Shown piece by piece: positions 53,562 through 63,920 of a DNA stretch of 64,000 bases (the first letter of the stretch is position 1; each line of letters opens with the position of its first letter). The stretch spans positions 7,395,998 to 7,459,997 of the forward strand of contig CM066925.1 in the NCBI GenBank assembly GCA_033964015.1, written 5' to 3'. The translations under genes and the position numbers were made by a program. The stretch comes from Scolanthus callimorphus. Lineage: Eukaryota > Cnidaria > Anthozoa > Actiniaria > Edwardsiidae. The notes under the pieces are model-generated. The model saw nothing but the letters and a program-made list of their open reading frames with translations, had not been told where the DNA came from and searched no databases.

Positions 53562-55787
53562 GAGATCGATCCGCATGCCCCCAATGGAAACAAACTCAGA
53601 GAAATCAAAGCAAGACCTGATGGGACTGGTAATTATCTTCAACGCGTAATTAAGGAAGAAGTAGTTGAATACGAAAACTATAGTTTCTCAAATACAGACG
53701 AAGGAGAAGAGATCTCGTCTCGGGTTGGTTCTGGGATTCAGCCCAGAACTAGAAAACGTAACGTGAATGCTTGCAGTGACTTCGGTGTCGCAATCAAAAC
53801 TGAAGAAAATGATGAAAAATTTGACATTGCAAATATACTTGACGTTGTACAAAACAACAGTTTGTTTGCAAGTCCAGCATTCGTTAAAGATCAGGATAAA
53901 AGTTCTGGTCATGGTAAGCAACAAAACTTTGAAGATTCTGGGGCACGTTCTAAAGACGGTACTGATGATGTTGATCGTACTGTCGAGGAAGACAACATTG
54001 AAGTTGATGACAATAAATTTTTGAGGACTAAATACTTCATTTCTGGAGAAAAACAACAGCTACTCGGAGGTCATACCAACAATCCTCATGGTCCCTTGGA
54101 TTCAGGGAAAAAACGGTATGAATGCCAATATTGCAGTAAATGCTTCGCCTCATTAAGTGGCCGTACGAGACACGAACGGACACACAACGGAGTTATACCA
54201 CATGATTGTGGAGAATGCGGCAAAGCGTTCAAAACATCGAGTGAGCTGACAATACATAAGCGAACACATTCTGGAGTTAGACCATATGAGTGTGAAGAAT
54301 GCGGTAAGGCGTTCAAAAGATCGAGTGAGCTGACAATACATAAACGAACACATTCAGGAGTTAGACCATATGAGTGTGAAGAATGCGGTAAGGCGTTCAA
54401 AAGATCGAGTGAGCTGACAATACATAAACGAACACATTCAGGAGTTAGACCATATGAGTGTGAAGAATGTGGTAAGGCGTTCAAAACATCGAGTGAGCTG
54501 ACAATACATAAACGAACACATTCAGGAGTTAGACCATATGAGTGTGAAGAATGCGGCAAGGCGTTCAAAACATCGAGTGAGCTGACAATACATAAACGAA
54601 CACATTCAGGAGTTAGACCATATGAGTGTGAAGAATGCGGTAAGGCGTTCAAAACATCGAGTGAGCTGACAATACATAAACGAACACATTCGGGAGTTAA
54701 GCCATACGAGTGTAAAGAATGCGGTAAGCGATTCATAAGATCGAGCCATCTAGCAGGACATAAACGAACACATTCAGGAGCTAGACCATATGAGTGTGAA
54801 GAATGCGGTAAGACGTTCAAAATATCGAGTCAGCTAACAGAACATAAACGAACACATTCAGGAGTTAGACCATATGAGTGTGAAGAATGCGGTAAGGCAT
54901 TCAAAACATCGAGAGTGCTGACAAGTCATAAAAGAACACATTCAGGAGTTAGACCATGTGAGTGTGAAGAATGTGGTAAGCGATTCAAAACATCGAATGA
55001 GTTAACAGTGCATAAACGAACACATTCAGGAGTTAAACCTTATGAATGCCGATATTGCAGTAAATGTTTCACACAATCGAGTAACTGTACGAGGCACAAG
55101 CGAACACACACAGGACTTGCACCATATGAGCGTGAAAATTGTGGTAAGCGATTCAAAACATCGAATGAGTTAACAGTGCATGAACGAACACATTCAGGAG
55201 TTAAACCTTATGAATGCCGATATTGCAGTAAATGTTTTACACAATCAAGTAACTGTACGAGGCACGAGCGAACACACACAGGACTTGCACCATATGAGCG
55301 TGAAAATTGTGGTAAGCGATTCATAACATCGAATGAGTTAACAGTGCATGAACGAACACATTCAGGAGTTAAACCTTATGAATGCCGATATTGCAGTAAA
55401 TGTTTTACACAATCAAGTAACTGTACGAGGCACGAGCGAACACACACAGGACTTGCACCATATGAGTGTGAAGAATGTGGTAAGCGATTCAAAACATCGA
55501 ATGAGTTAACAATGCATAAACGAACACATTCAGGAGTTAAACCTTATGAATGCCGATATTGCAGTAAATGTTTTACACAATCGAGTAACTGTACGAGGCA
55601 CGAGCGAACACACACAGGACTTGCACCATATGAGTGTGAAGAATGCGGTAAGGCTTTCAAACGTTCGAGTACTCTAACACGACATAAACGAACACATTCA
55701 GGAGTTAGACCATATGAGTGTGAAGAATGCGGTAAGCGATTCATGACATCGAGTGAGCTGACAATACATAAACGAGTTAGACCATAA
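53562..55787 (+). CDS. C2H2 poly-zinc-finger protein, large exon
   Basis: Open from an acceptor (TCGTTTTTAG/GAGATCG) at 53562 to TAA at 55787, 741 residues; an upstream exon is expected. N-terminus EIDPHAPNGNKLREIKARPD, GNYLQRVIKEEVVEY and EKFDIANILDVVQNN matches the zinc-finger gene at 32727-35024. About 20 finger units follow, the first CQYCSKCFASL. Units 3-7 are nearly identical (CGKAFK(T/R)SSELTIH); units 11-18 alternate CGKRF(K/I)TSNELT and CSKCFTQSSNCT. Two units lack the first Cys (YERENCGKRF) and the last lacks its second His because 12 bp of linker are gone. Linkers are SGV(R/K)PYE and TGLAPYE. Likely nuclear DNA binding. Confidence 0.88.
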   Translation, partial: EIDPHAPNGNKLREIKARPDGTGNYLQRVIKEEVVEYENYSFSNTDEGEEISSRVGSGIQPRTRKRNVNACSDFGVAIKTEENDEKFDIANILDVVQNNSLFASPAFVKDQDKSSGHGKQQNFEDSGARSKDGTDDVDRTVEEDNIEVDDNKFLRTKYFISGEKQQLLGGHTNNPHGPLDSGKKRYECQYCSKCFASLSGRTRHERTHNGVIPHDCGECGKAFKTSSELTIHKRTHSGVRPYECEECGKAFKRSSELTIHKRTHSGVRPYECEECGKAFKRSSELTIHKRTHSGVRPYECEECGKAFKTSSELTIHKRTHSGVRPYECEECGKAFKTSSELTIHKRTHSGVRPYECEECGKAFKTSSELTIHKRTHSGVKPYECKECGKRFIRSSHLAGHKRTHSGARPYECEECGKTFKISSQLTEHKRTHSGVRPYECEECGKAFKTSRVLTSHKRTHSGVRPCECEECGKRFKTSNELTVHKRTHSGVKPYECRYCSKCFTQSSNCTRHKRTHTGLAPYERENCGKRFKTSNELTVHERTHSGVKPYECRYCSKCFTQSSNCTRHERTHTGLAPYERENCGKRFITSNELTVHERTHSGVKPYECRYCSKCFTQSSNCTRHERTHTGLAPYECEECGKRFKTSNELTMHKRTHSGVKPYECRYCSKCFTQSSNCTRHERTHTGLAPYECEECGKAFKRSSTLTRHKRTHSGVRPYECEECGKRFMTSSELTIHKRVRP

Positions 55788-55799
55788 ATTCATGAATTA

Positions 55800-56750
55800 A
55801 CTAATATAATCTGCAGAGAACCCTTTATGTTCTCCACATCAAAGAATATTTGAATGTTTTTACGCGAATTGGGTGATTTACTTTTAGGGTGTGATTTCCA
55901 GTGAATTAGCCATGGGCCACCATAGCCTATGGGCAACCTTATGAAGGCTCTTTTTAACAAATCAAACGAGTTATTGTGATGGGCGAAATTTGCTAGTGTG
56001 TAGTCGTTGTTGGTATTGTTAGCTCCGCTATGTCTGGGTTGTACATAGAAGTCAACACTTTCCACAAAATTACTTCTACCAGACGCAATGAGTATCAAGA
56101 AGTCAACAACAACATTTGTCGATATTTGTTTACAAGTACAGCTTTATGTGTACTACCTGTGCACCGGAAGACACTGGAACAAAGTTGCGAAGAACAGGAG
56201 TGTAAATTTGGAAATACTGCAATGAAATGGTTACTTGACAAAGGCATATTGCAGCATTTGAAATCATAGTTATTGGTCCTTGTAGTTTTTGGCGATTGTC
56301 TTGTCTTCTTTACTGCAAATTTGCAACTTTCCTTCTGGAATTAAAGTAAACTAGCTGATGCCCGTGACAAATTCACGGAGTAAGGGGAAAAATTATTTTA
56401 CATAAAGTGTTCTCTGTTTAAAAATGCCGGGGGAAAAAGTCACAATGGCCATATGGTTGGGGGAGGGTTCATTATTTCCTCCTTCCATAAACTGCTGGAT
56501 TTACATTACTAATAACCTCCCACCAACCTGAGTACCCCGTCCCACCATGCCGAAATAAATGAAGTGAGCCCAAAAGGATTTTCTTTTTTTTTTGCACTGG
56601 TCTCCCTGATTGGTGCGAAAAAATCACGCATGTGTCCGTCTCTCATATCGGTCAAAGAACCCGTGAAAATCGAAAGCGCAATTTGACTTCGGAATTGTTT
56701 GTATGTTTATCATCTCAGTGAGGGGAGAGAAGAAACATATGAAGTAAAAA
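55800..56750. other. 3' flank of zinc-finger gene, no gene recognised
   Basis: Presumably contains the 3' UTR of the finger gene. No ORF with recognisable motifs and no repeat with clear ends. Confidence 0.4.
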
Positions 56751-56754
56751 TGGT

Positions 56755-57570
56755 CCCGGCATAACTAATCGAACAAAATCGAACAAAATTTCAATCGAAC
56801 CTAATCGAACACCAATCGTTCGATTGGTTTTGATTGGGTTCGGTAATCGAACATAATCGAACAAAACTTTTTGGTGAGTATGATTACCGAACTCAATCGA
56901 ACATAAATCAAAATGATTGGTTTGATTAAGTTCGATTTTGTTCGGAAATTTTGCATGACTTTAGAAATTGGGTAAGACTCATCAGTGACACGCAATAGGG
57001 TAATACACAGCAAATAGACGGCCATGAACAGTTAACATAACTATTACCTTTATTCAAATTTCATTGTCAGCTGGGACACTTAGCCTTCTAAATAACAACA
57101 AAACCTGAAAAAACTCAGTTTTATAATAAAATCCCAGTAAAATCACTCAATAAACCCATAGTTCAATCATGACTGGTGCCTGAGTCTTTATTACTGTTAC
57201 AGACCTATGAGGGATATGATAAGAAAAAACATTCAACTTCAACAAAACTATTCGGGACTATTGGATTAACGTCTCATTAACACCTGCAGTTCATGTGCGG
57301 TGCAGTTCCCAGTATGCGCCAGGCGAGCCGAACTGATGTGCTCATCTTGGTTAGTGATTGATTCCGATTTAGAAAAATGCCTGTGTTAAATTTGAAGTTC
57401 AATTGGGTTTGATTGAGCACATTGTTCGGTAATAGAACGTTCGATTATGTTCGATTGAAAAGTTTTTTGGTGAGTTCGATTATGTTCGATTACCGAACTC
57501 CATCAAAATCAATCGAACGATTGGTGTTCGATTAAGTTCGATTACCGAACGTTCGATTAGTTATGCCGGG
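56755..57570. mobile_element. Transposon with TCGAAC-rich inverted ends
   Basis: 816 bp. Ends CCCGGCATAACTAATCGAAC and GTTCGATTAGTTATGCCGGG, a perfect 20-bp inverted repeat. Each end is built of repeated AATCGAACA / TGTTCGATT motifs (CCAATCGTTCGATTG on both sides). Flanks AAATGGT / AAATGAT resemble a 7-8 bp duplication. No ORF. Confidence 0.75.
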
Positions 57571-57939
57571 AAATGATCTAAGGACTAAGAATTTTTTTAG
57601 TTTATATTATTTATATTTTTTCGGCTTTATCCCTCGCTTAAAAAATAGCTTGAATTAGAACTTAACCCAAAGTGAATCTTTTCTAACAAAAACATGCCCA
57701 CTGGAGGGATTTTCTCCTTCTCTTCGGGATTGTGTCCTTCGTTTTGCGATAGAGCGGTCAGGATTTATACTTAGTTTACAGTTGACGCGGTTCCCATTGT
57801 TATTCGTAGGGAATTAACTCGGATAATGGCTCTCAACAAACTAAAAGTCGGGGAGGGATTTGAATTCTCCAGGGAAAGGTTGGGGTTGATCAATAGAATT
57901 GAATTGAATTTCTAGGTAAATATATTGCTCATTATGGAT

Positions 57940-58033
57940 TAATAGGTAAGTATATGGCTCATTATGGATTAATAGGTAAATATCTAGTTATTTACCAATG
58001 AATCCATAATAAGCCATATACTTACCTGTAAAT
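57940..58033. repeat. Foldback, TAGGTAAGTATATGGCTCAT arms
   Basis: TAGGTAAGTATATGGCTCAT pairs with AATAAGCCATATACTTACCT, and GGATTAATAGGTAAATA with TATTTACCAATGAATCC. A shorter direct copy of the left arm precedes it (57912). Confidence 0.65.
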
Positions 58034-58807
58034 CAATAATGTGTGGTTCGAGAAAATATCCCCCCCCCCCCCGGAAGAGTGTTGAAAAGTGACCCCCCAC
58101 CTCTCTGGAATTCCCGAAGAAAAGTACAGTATTTGTATGGAAAATATATCCTTTCCTATTATCCTTCCTATGGATAATTTCTGGAACCACACAATAAGCC
58201 ATTTTTACCAAGACTTCAAGGGGCACTGTCACGTTTGTTTCATCAAAATATTTTAAAATAAGACAAGTGTTCTACAGAAACAACTCCGAACCTATATTCT
58301 GTTTCAAATTAGTCTTAAAAAGAAAAAGAAACTTGTTCAGCCTGTTCGAAAATCAAAAATGCCAATTAGCAATCCAATTCCATCCGCTCGATTATACACG
58401 AAAATACTCCAAATTTGTATTGATCTAGCAGCTGAAAGGTTAGGTATAAAACGTAGACCATTATTTTGTTGATTTGTAGGGAGTTTGACTGCATTTAAGC
58501 TACTTAAAATGACCCCAAGTTAGACCAAATCCATGATAGACCATGACAGTTGCCCCTTTCACAATGACTAATTCAATTATCAACCCAAACATGTAACTAG
58601 TGAATTCAAATCCATACACTTACCCCGAGAAAAAAAAACATCCAATAATCTCAGTTTATGCATCTATGCTGACTGTCTGTCTATAACCAATATTTGCTTC
58701 TGATTATCCTTTATGCGAATCCCGTTGAACGCCACAAAACACGATTTCCGAGAACGCCTTCACTTGAACCATATTGAGAAGCGTTTGTCCAGTCTACTTG
58801 CTTGGTC

Positions 58808-59064
58808 TCATTGCCCATAGAGTGTGTTTAAGACGTAAACCTGAAAATACAGATAAAATCATGCCCAAGTTAATTGCATATCTAATCGTAGAGAGCAACC
58901 AACGAGCGCAAAATACCTGAAACTTGCCTTCAGTTTCTCCATCTTGAATCAGTTCCATCCGTTTTGCTAGACAGAACGTTATGCAAATTGAGCTGTAGAA
59001 GCTGTAAGCTGTCAGGGCGTGGTACAAATGAAAATAACCAGTAAGGACGTAGTTGCTTTTGTCT
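58808..59064 (-). CDS. Unidentified gene, last two exons
   Basis: Exon 59064-58917 (acceptor AATAATAG, donor GTATTT) encodes DKSNYVLTGYFHLYHALTAY then SFYSSICITFCLAKRMELI and QDGETEGKFQ; exon 58840-58808 (acceptor TGTATTTTCAG) adds VYVLNTLYGQ and TGA in phase 0. The first exon is a ~22-residue hydrophobic stretch followed by an acidic tail, so a membrane protein C-terminus is possible. I do not recognise the family and found no upstream exon; the splice signals and in-phase stop are the only support. Confidence 0.3.
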
Positions 59065-59561
59065 CTATTATTTTCGTTCTACAAAGGAGTTTTTTTGTCT
59101 GTAGTCTATTATCCTCGTTCTTTGTGTTGAGGTAGGGTATTGTTGTATTATCCAACCAGAGAGGACCTTTACGCAGCTACGTACCGACCAAAATAACAGC
59201 GCTTTAATGAGTTGCGCTTTTACAAAAGGCCGCTTGATTGATTGGACTGGCTGTTGTACGAAAACAAAAGACGTAATTCGTGTTTGGAAACCTTTGTCAA
59301 TCATAGTTGAATAAATGTTGTCATTCATTTTCTTCAGCATCACAACTTTATTGTGCATGGTAAAAATTAATTGCAATGAGTTTCTCTGGGGAACCCACTT
59401 CTATGAAAGCAGCCTAAATAACTAACAATAGTTCCTATTGGAATCCGCTATCTTTTTCAATTGTAAACTGTACTCCTTTTCAAAACTGTTAAATTCAATG
59501 AGAAGAATGCATTTCATTTGTCCCTGTTTTCTGAAAACCTTGTCAACTGTAAACTAAGTCC

Positions 59562-59660
59562 GTTAATTACCTCGATTCTCGGCAATAACCCCAATACATC
59601 CCTCGGGCCTACGGCCCTTGGGATGTATTGGGGTTATTGCCTCGAATCTCGGTAATTAAC
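59562..59660. repeat. Foldback, GTTAATTACC arms
   Basis: GTTAATTACCTCGATTCTCG and GGCAATAACCCCAATACATC pair with GATGTATTGGGGTTATTGCC and CGGTAATTAAC; CGGGCC/GGCCC close the loop. Non-coding. Confidence 0.7.
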
Positions 59661-60299
59661 TCTAACTTAGAGAATATTATTCATTAGTTTCACGGACTTT
59701 GTTTTGGAAATGTGTCATTTCGACTTAGCATGACTTAGCGCGTGCTCGGAGGGAAGCAAGGTAGTGTGTACCTTTGTTGAAACTTGAATGAAAATTTTTC
59801 TCAGCTCAAATCTTTCAAGTTAGAATTATCCCTGCACATTCCTGTATGTAATCTGTAAGAGAACCATTTAGGTTTCAATGAATTTGGTGCTTTCGGCTGC
59901 GCGAACTGAGTTCTTTTTTAGTTTCTGTGGGAGATTTTCAACATGGCGGCGATGGCGGCTTTGTCCCTCGCTTAAGAAATCGCTTGAATTAGAACTTTGC
60001 CCAGGGTAAATCTTTTCCAACAAAAACACGCCCACGGTCCAGATTTCCAGCTTCTCTTCAGGTTTGCGAACTTTTTTGGGCGGCACACAGCTTCAGAGCT
60101 AAGCGGAGCGAGTGCGTACACGATTTGGCTTACGGTATTAATATAATGAACAAGGGTGAGGTTACGCTGTTGTCTTCTTTCTCCCTTTCTGTCACTTCTA
60201 CTAAGTTATTTCTTTGACGTTTGTACGGCAGCGCCCTTTTTGAAGCTACTTCACATCACTAAAGTTCAATTTGATTATATAGTTTTAGACCTATCAAAT

Positions 60300-60336
60300 A
60301 GGCTTATTTATTATTGTACCACAATAATAAATAAGC
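60300..60336. repeat. 37-bp palindromic insert with 9-bp duplication
   Basis: AGGCTTATTTATTATTGT / ACAATAATAAATAAGC around ACC, with CTATCAAAT at 60291-60299 and 60337-60345. Same architecture as 53031-53059, unrelated sequence. Confidence 0.75.
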
Positions 60337-60345
60337 CTATCAAAT

Positions 60346-61320
60346 GTTACATTAGAAAATGGTTTTGTATGTCAAGATTAGCTCTTTCATTGTATTTTGG
60401 CACAAAAAATCCTCTCTGAAAAATTTCCCGCGCTGACCTTGAGTGACGCATGACGTCATGATTCGTGACCGGAAGTGGCTCGAAATCTATGTTTAGATTC
60501 TTATTGTCGACTTTCATAGGGCACGGGGATATGTTCTCTTATATCATTTTCTCTTGGCTTTGAAAAATACCTTGAAATACTCACGATAAGTTCATTTGTT
60601 ATTCTTAAGAAAGTTTTGACCTGTTTCCATATCATTTTTCCGGGTAGCTGAAGCTTTTTCAAAATTTCATGAAATTGGGGACGACGCAATTTTTTTTTTC
60701 AGATATCTCTTCAGGACCTGAAGCGTTTTACAAGTAGAACAAAGTGATAAAAGGCTCATTAGCTCACCTGTTTTTTTTCTAAATTGAACGTTGCACCAAG
60801 CGCTTAGAATTCAAAATTGACTTGAATTCCAATTGTGTTTCATTCACAGTCCTCTATTGATATACAGAACTCTTCTTTTTAAAGCTAATGATAATACCTT
60901 AATGTGTCTAATGATCCCTTTCGCAGTCAATAGCTGCCTTTAAGGTGACTCGCTCGAAATGGTTTGTGCGCTCATCTGTGTCCAGAGCTGGACTACCAGG
61001 TTATAAATATCGGGCTATAACTTTTGCGTTTTTTTGCCCATTCCAGTAATTCTTTTTGTAAATCAAGCACAAATGACCCTAGATTAGCTGCGAATTCTCC
61101 GATCTTTGCAATCTTTTTCATCTAAGTCACAATTCTTAAATACAAAGACGACCCCATAGTTTTTAATGCCCTCATAAAAAAATCTCGCATATATTTTCGG
61201 CTTAAATCCTGGCGACGCTCATTAAAAGACTTGAACTTTCATCTGGCCAAGTTTCAGAAAATTCGTAGGCCAGAAATGTATTAGCGAGGTCGATGACGAA
61301 GACACACCACAAATTAAGCT
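60346..61320. other. Non-coding stretch
   Basis: No gene, array or paired ends that I can support; scattered A/T-rich runs only. Confidence 0.4.
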
Positions 61321-61329
61321 TTTCACTAA

Positions 61330-61788
61330 GGCATGAGTGAAAGAGTGCTCCGCTTGGGATCACCACCTTACTGTGGTGGAGTGGTTTGCGTGTCCCAATG
61401 ACCTCTAGAGCTATGTCGGTGGGAGTATCGAACTCCTGGTAGGGTTCCCTTTATGCTGAACAGGTCGAAAGGTAGGGGCCAGACGAAGAGTGATCCTCTG
61501 ATCCTCCAGGCTGGGGGTTTGTCTTGAGGCTAACAACCCCTCAATTTAAAACAAGATGTGTTACAAAAACCGCAACAAGTACAAATACCAATACGGTCCT
61601 GTGTGAGAACTCTAGCCAGCTAACAGGTAGGATGACCCCCCTAGTCAAAGCCCAGCCCGGGAAGCTAGGAGGGTGTAGGAGAGTTTTCTCGGACCCAAAC
61701 AGAAAGTTCGTTTGGGTGCATGGAATGTACGGACAATGTATGAGGTATCCAAAACTGCACAAATTATCAAGGAAATGAAGAGATAGAT
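61330..61788 (+). mobile_element. LINE 5' end (5' UTR and endonuclease start)
   Basis: GGGATCACCACCTTACTGTG and GCTTGGG-type 5' UTR sequence leads to VRLGAWNVRTMYEVSKTAQI and IKEMKR, the start of the apurinic-type endonuclease of RTE/craniofacial-protein-2-like LINEs. The frame stops at once, so this is a dead 5' piece; it ends where an oppositely oriented LINE piece begins. Confidence 0.65.
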
Positions 61789-61849
61789 ACAGACTACTGC
61801 GGTCTGAAAAGAAAGGTTGATGATTTGAGTAATAAACAGGCAGCAGAAC

Positions 61850-62035
61850 TTCATAGCAATCGCTCATTACTAATCTGGGGATCGGGTCAAGGTCACAAGA
61901 TTTCTTCGACATCGGCTTCAGAAGGGTTGACAGTTCTCTTACGGACACGGGTGAGAATTCTGAAAGTTCAGAGCATTCAGACAGTGAGTACGATGACACG
62001 GTCAGATCTTGTGGCAGTAAAGTCGCCAACCAACG
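61850..62035 (-). mobile_element. LINE reverse transcriptase fragment
   Basis: Minus strand reads FSPVSVRELSTLLKPMSKKS and CDLDPIPRLVMSDCYEVLLP, the conserved block just before the RT catalytic domain (K.C.LDP.P). Opposite in orientation to the neighbouring LINE 5' end; probably from a different LINE family. Confidence 0.6.
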
Positions 62036-62118
62036 CTTGCCCGCAGGCTACATGCATACGGTGGTTATGAGGAGAAGTCTTTGATCATCTCGATGACTAT
62101 CTCGGTATCGTTAAGAAA

Positions 62119-62190
62119 TGACCCCGACGTGACTTGAACACGCAACCTTCTGATCTGGAGTCAGTCGCGCTACCATTGCGTCACGGAGTC
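62119..62190 (-). tRNA. tRNA-Trp(CCA)-like, probably a decayed copy
   Basis: 72 nt on the minus strand fold as a tRNA: acceptor GACTCCG/CGGGGTC with one G.U pair, D-arm around AATGGTA, anticodon loop CTCCAGA (anticodon CCA), T-loop TTCAAGT, discriminator A. Two stem mismatches (A10 with C25; A27 with A43) suggest a pseudogene or tRNA-derived repeat. No CCA tail encoded, no intron. Confidence 0.65.
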
Positions 62191-63155
62191 AGGACTTTAG
62201 ATTAATTTAGGGCGCAACGGTAGTCTCAAAAGACACATCAAGATAGCGATGTCGTCTTTTTAGAGATCGAGAGGGCAATTCCTGTGGTGTCTTGTCTACC
62301 TTGTTTCCAGGTTCTTGACCGTGAAAAAGCAGTGGAAAATGCACATAACATCTTTTCTCAAGTGTATCAGAGTTCTGGTTGAGTTTTAAGCTTTCTATGT
62401 CAATAAAAAAATAGTGAAAAACTTACTGGGATTCCAAATAAGGTATGCAGGTATTTTCTTATAAGGAAGTGGAAGAAAGTCGACAATTTTTCAAGGGAAT
62501 TATCTTGATATGTACAACAGTGGGTTTATGCCAGCTACTTTATGTCACCTGGAGTCCTTTGTCTCGGGTCCTTAAAAAGGACATACAATTAGGTAAGAGA
62601 AAAAGTAAAGGTGCGCAGTGACCATAGTAGTGCTTTCGAGATGGTCACTGCCACTATTAAAACCGAGACTTACAAAGTCCATAATTTGGAGAGAAAAAAA
62701 GCTAATAGCTATACCAAGCCAGAATCGCGTACACTGATTTTTAGGATAATACTAGTTTAATATCAGAAATGTATAAGTGAGTTGAACGAGTAACAGCGTG
62801 GCAACCTGCCAATTCGCGATCAGTTAACACCATATTTGGAAAACAATAAGGTCTTCGTTTAGCCAATCAGCGACGGGAAAACATCAGACATGTCGAATAC
62901 ACTCCACCTGGGCGCGCGGGATGTTCGCGGGACCTTGCCGTAGAGAAGTGATGATCACGAGGCAAGATAGAAGACGATTGTTTTCACACTCTGTCGAAGT
63001 AGACAGCTTTGCAAGTCATCGCCTAAATCAGAAAATACGACTGAATTTGGCTCGAAAACACGGAAACTTCACCCTGGCTTCATCTTCAAAATTGATTTCA
63101 CTGTAGAGCTGTTAGCAGAAATTGCACAAGACAGTATTTTATTTTCACTGCATAC

Positions 63156-63243
63156 CTATTACCGCATCATGGTAAGCTAAGTTATGGGATGTGTCTGCGA
63201 CTACCATGGGCAGCAGTAGGCATGCAGCGAGGGCGAGGAGCAT
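63156..63243 (-). CDS. Possible first exon with signal peptide
   Basis: ATG at 63243 reads MLLALAACLLLPMVVADTSH and NLAYHDAVI before donor G/GTATGC. A hydrophobic core ending VVA-D is a good signal-peptide shape. The exon end and donor flank (AAGTTATGGGATGTGTC, ATTTTATTTTCACTGCATAC) are duplicated at 63460-63510, where the frame has a stop just before the donor. No later exon identified. Confidence 0.3.
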
Positions 63244-63739
63244 GTAGTGTCCCCAACCGACACCAGGGGAGGTGGGTGGGGCAAAAAACCGCTTGACCAC
63301 CCGTTACGCCGATAACTGACAACGGAACACAGAAGACGCCGGAAATTTAAACTATAGGGGCCGCAAAGCATCATGCACGCCAGTATGCAGCTAACACGGA
63401 TTGATTGGGCGATTCCGATAAACTTTCACGATGCGCTAATTAATATGCAGATGAAAATAGTATTTTATTTTCACTGCATACCTAAGCTAAGTTATGGGAT
63501 GTGTCCGCTCCTACCCATGCCCTTGCAATATTCATTGCTGACTATGCGAAAGCCACAGAAAGTGGAAACGTGGGAAAGGAAAGATCATAAGGTGGGATAA
63601 AATGATAAGATAGGATTGGATGATAGCTCTTTAAAAGACTTCTCTTCCAATACTCAGATTTCCTCTTTAACAAGACAGAAGGTTCTGGTGCCTCTTTAGC
63701 TCAAATATCATTGAAAGAATGAACTGTTTTCTCCAAAGC

Positions 63740-63920
63740 GGACTGTTGTCGCTATTGCTTTACCACGCAGAAGTACTAGTAAATTGTTGGAATAGTAGGT
63801 CAATAATAATAATACTATATGGACTTCTATAGCGTATATGCATTGCTGTTCTAAGCGCTTTACAATATAACAGTTAAGTTGGGTGGGTTCACACTCGGCT
63901 GAATGACAAAGCCGGCAAAA
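63740..63920. repeat. Interspersed-repeat 3' end with AAGCGCTTTACA
   Basis: CTATAGCGTATATGCATTGC then TTCTAAGCGCTTTACAAT resembles the conserved 3' end of widespread LINE/SINE families; a related AAGCGCTATATAAA occurs at 15800. Assignment is from general familiarity only. Confidence 0.35.

Noticed and set aside
54086..54820. 244-codon open frame on the minus strand opposite the zinc fingers
   Set aside because: It repeats with the finger period (SHSYGLTPECVRLC) and is the antisense shadow of the finger repeats.
59068..59376. 102-codon minus-strand ORF
   Set aside because: No recognisable motif; it overlaps the acceptor side of the tentative 58.8-59.1 kb gene but cannot be spliced to it in a supported way.
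60156..60419. 87-codon ORF with a hydrophobic start
   Set aside because: It reads through the 37-bp palindromic insert at 60300, so the frame is accidental.
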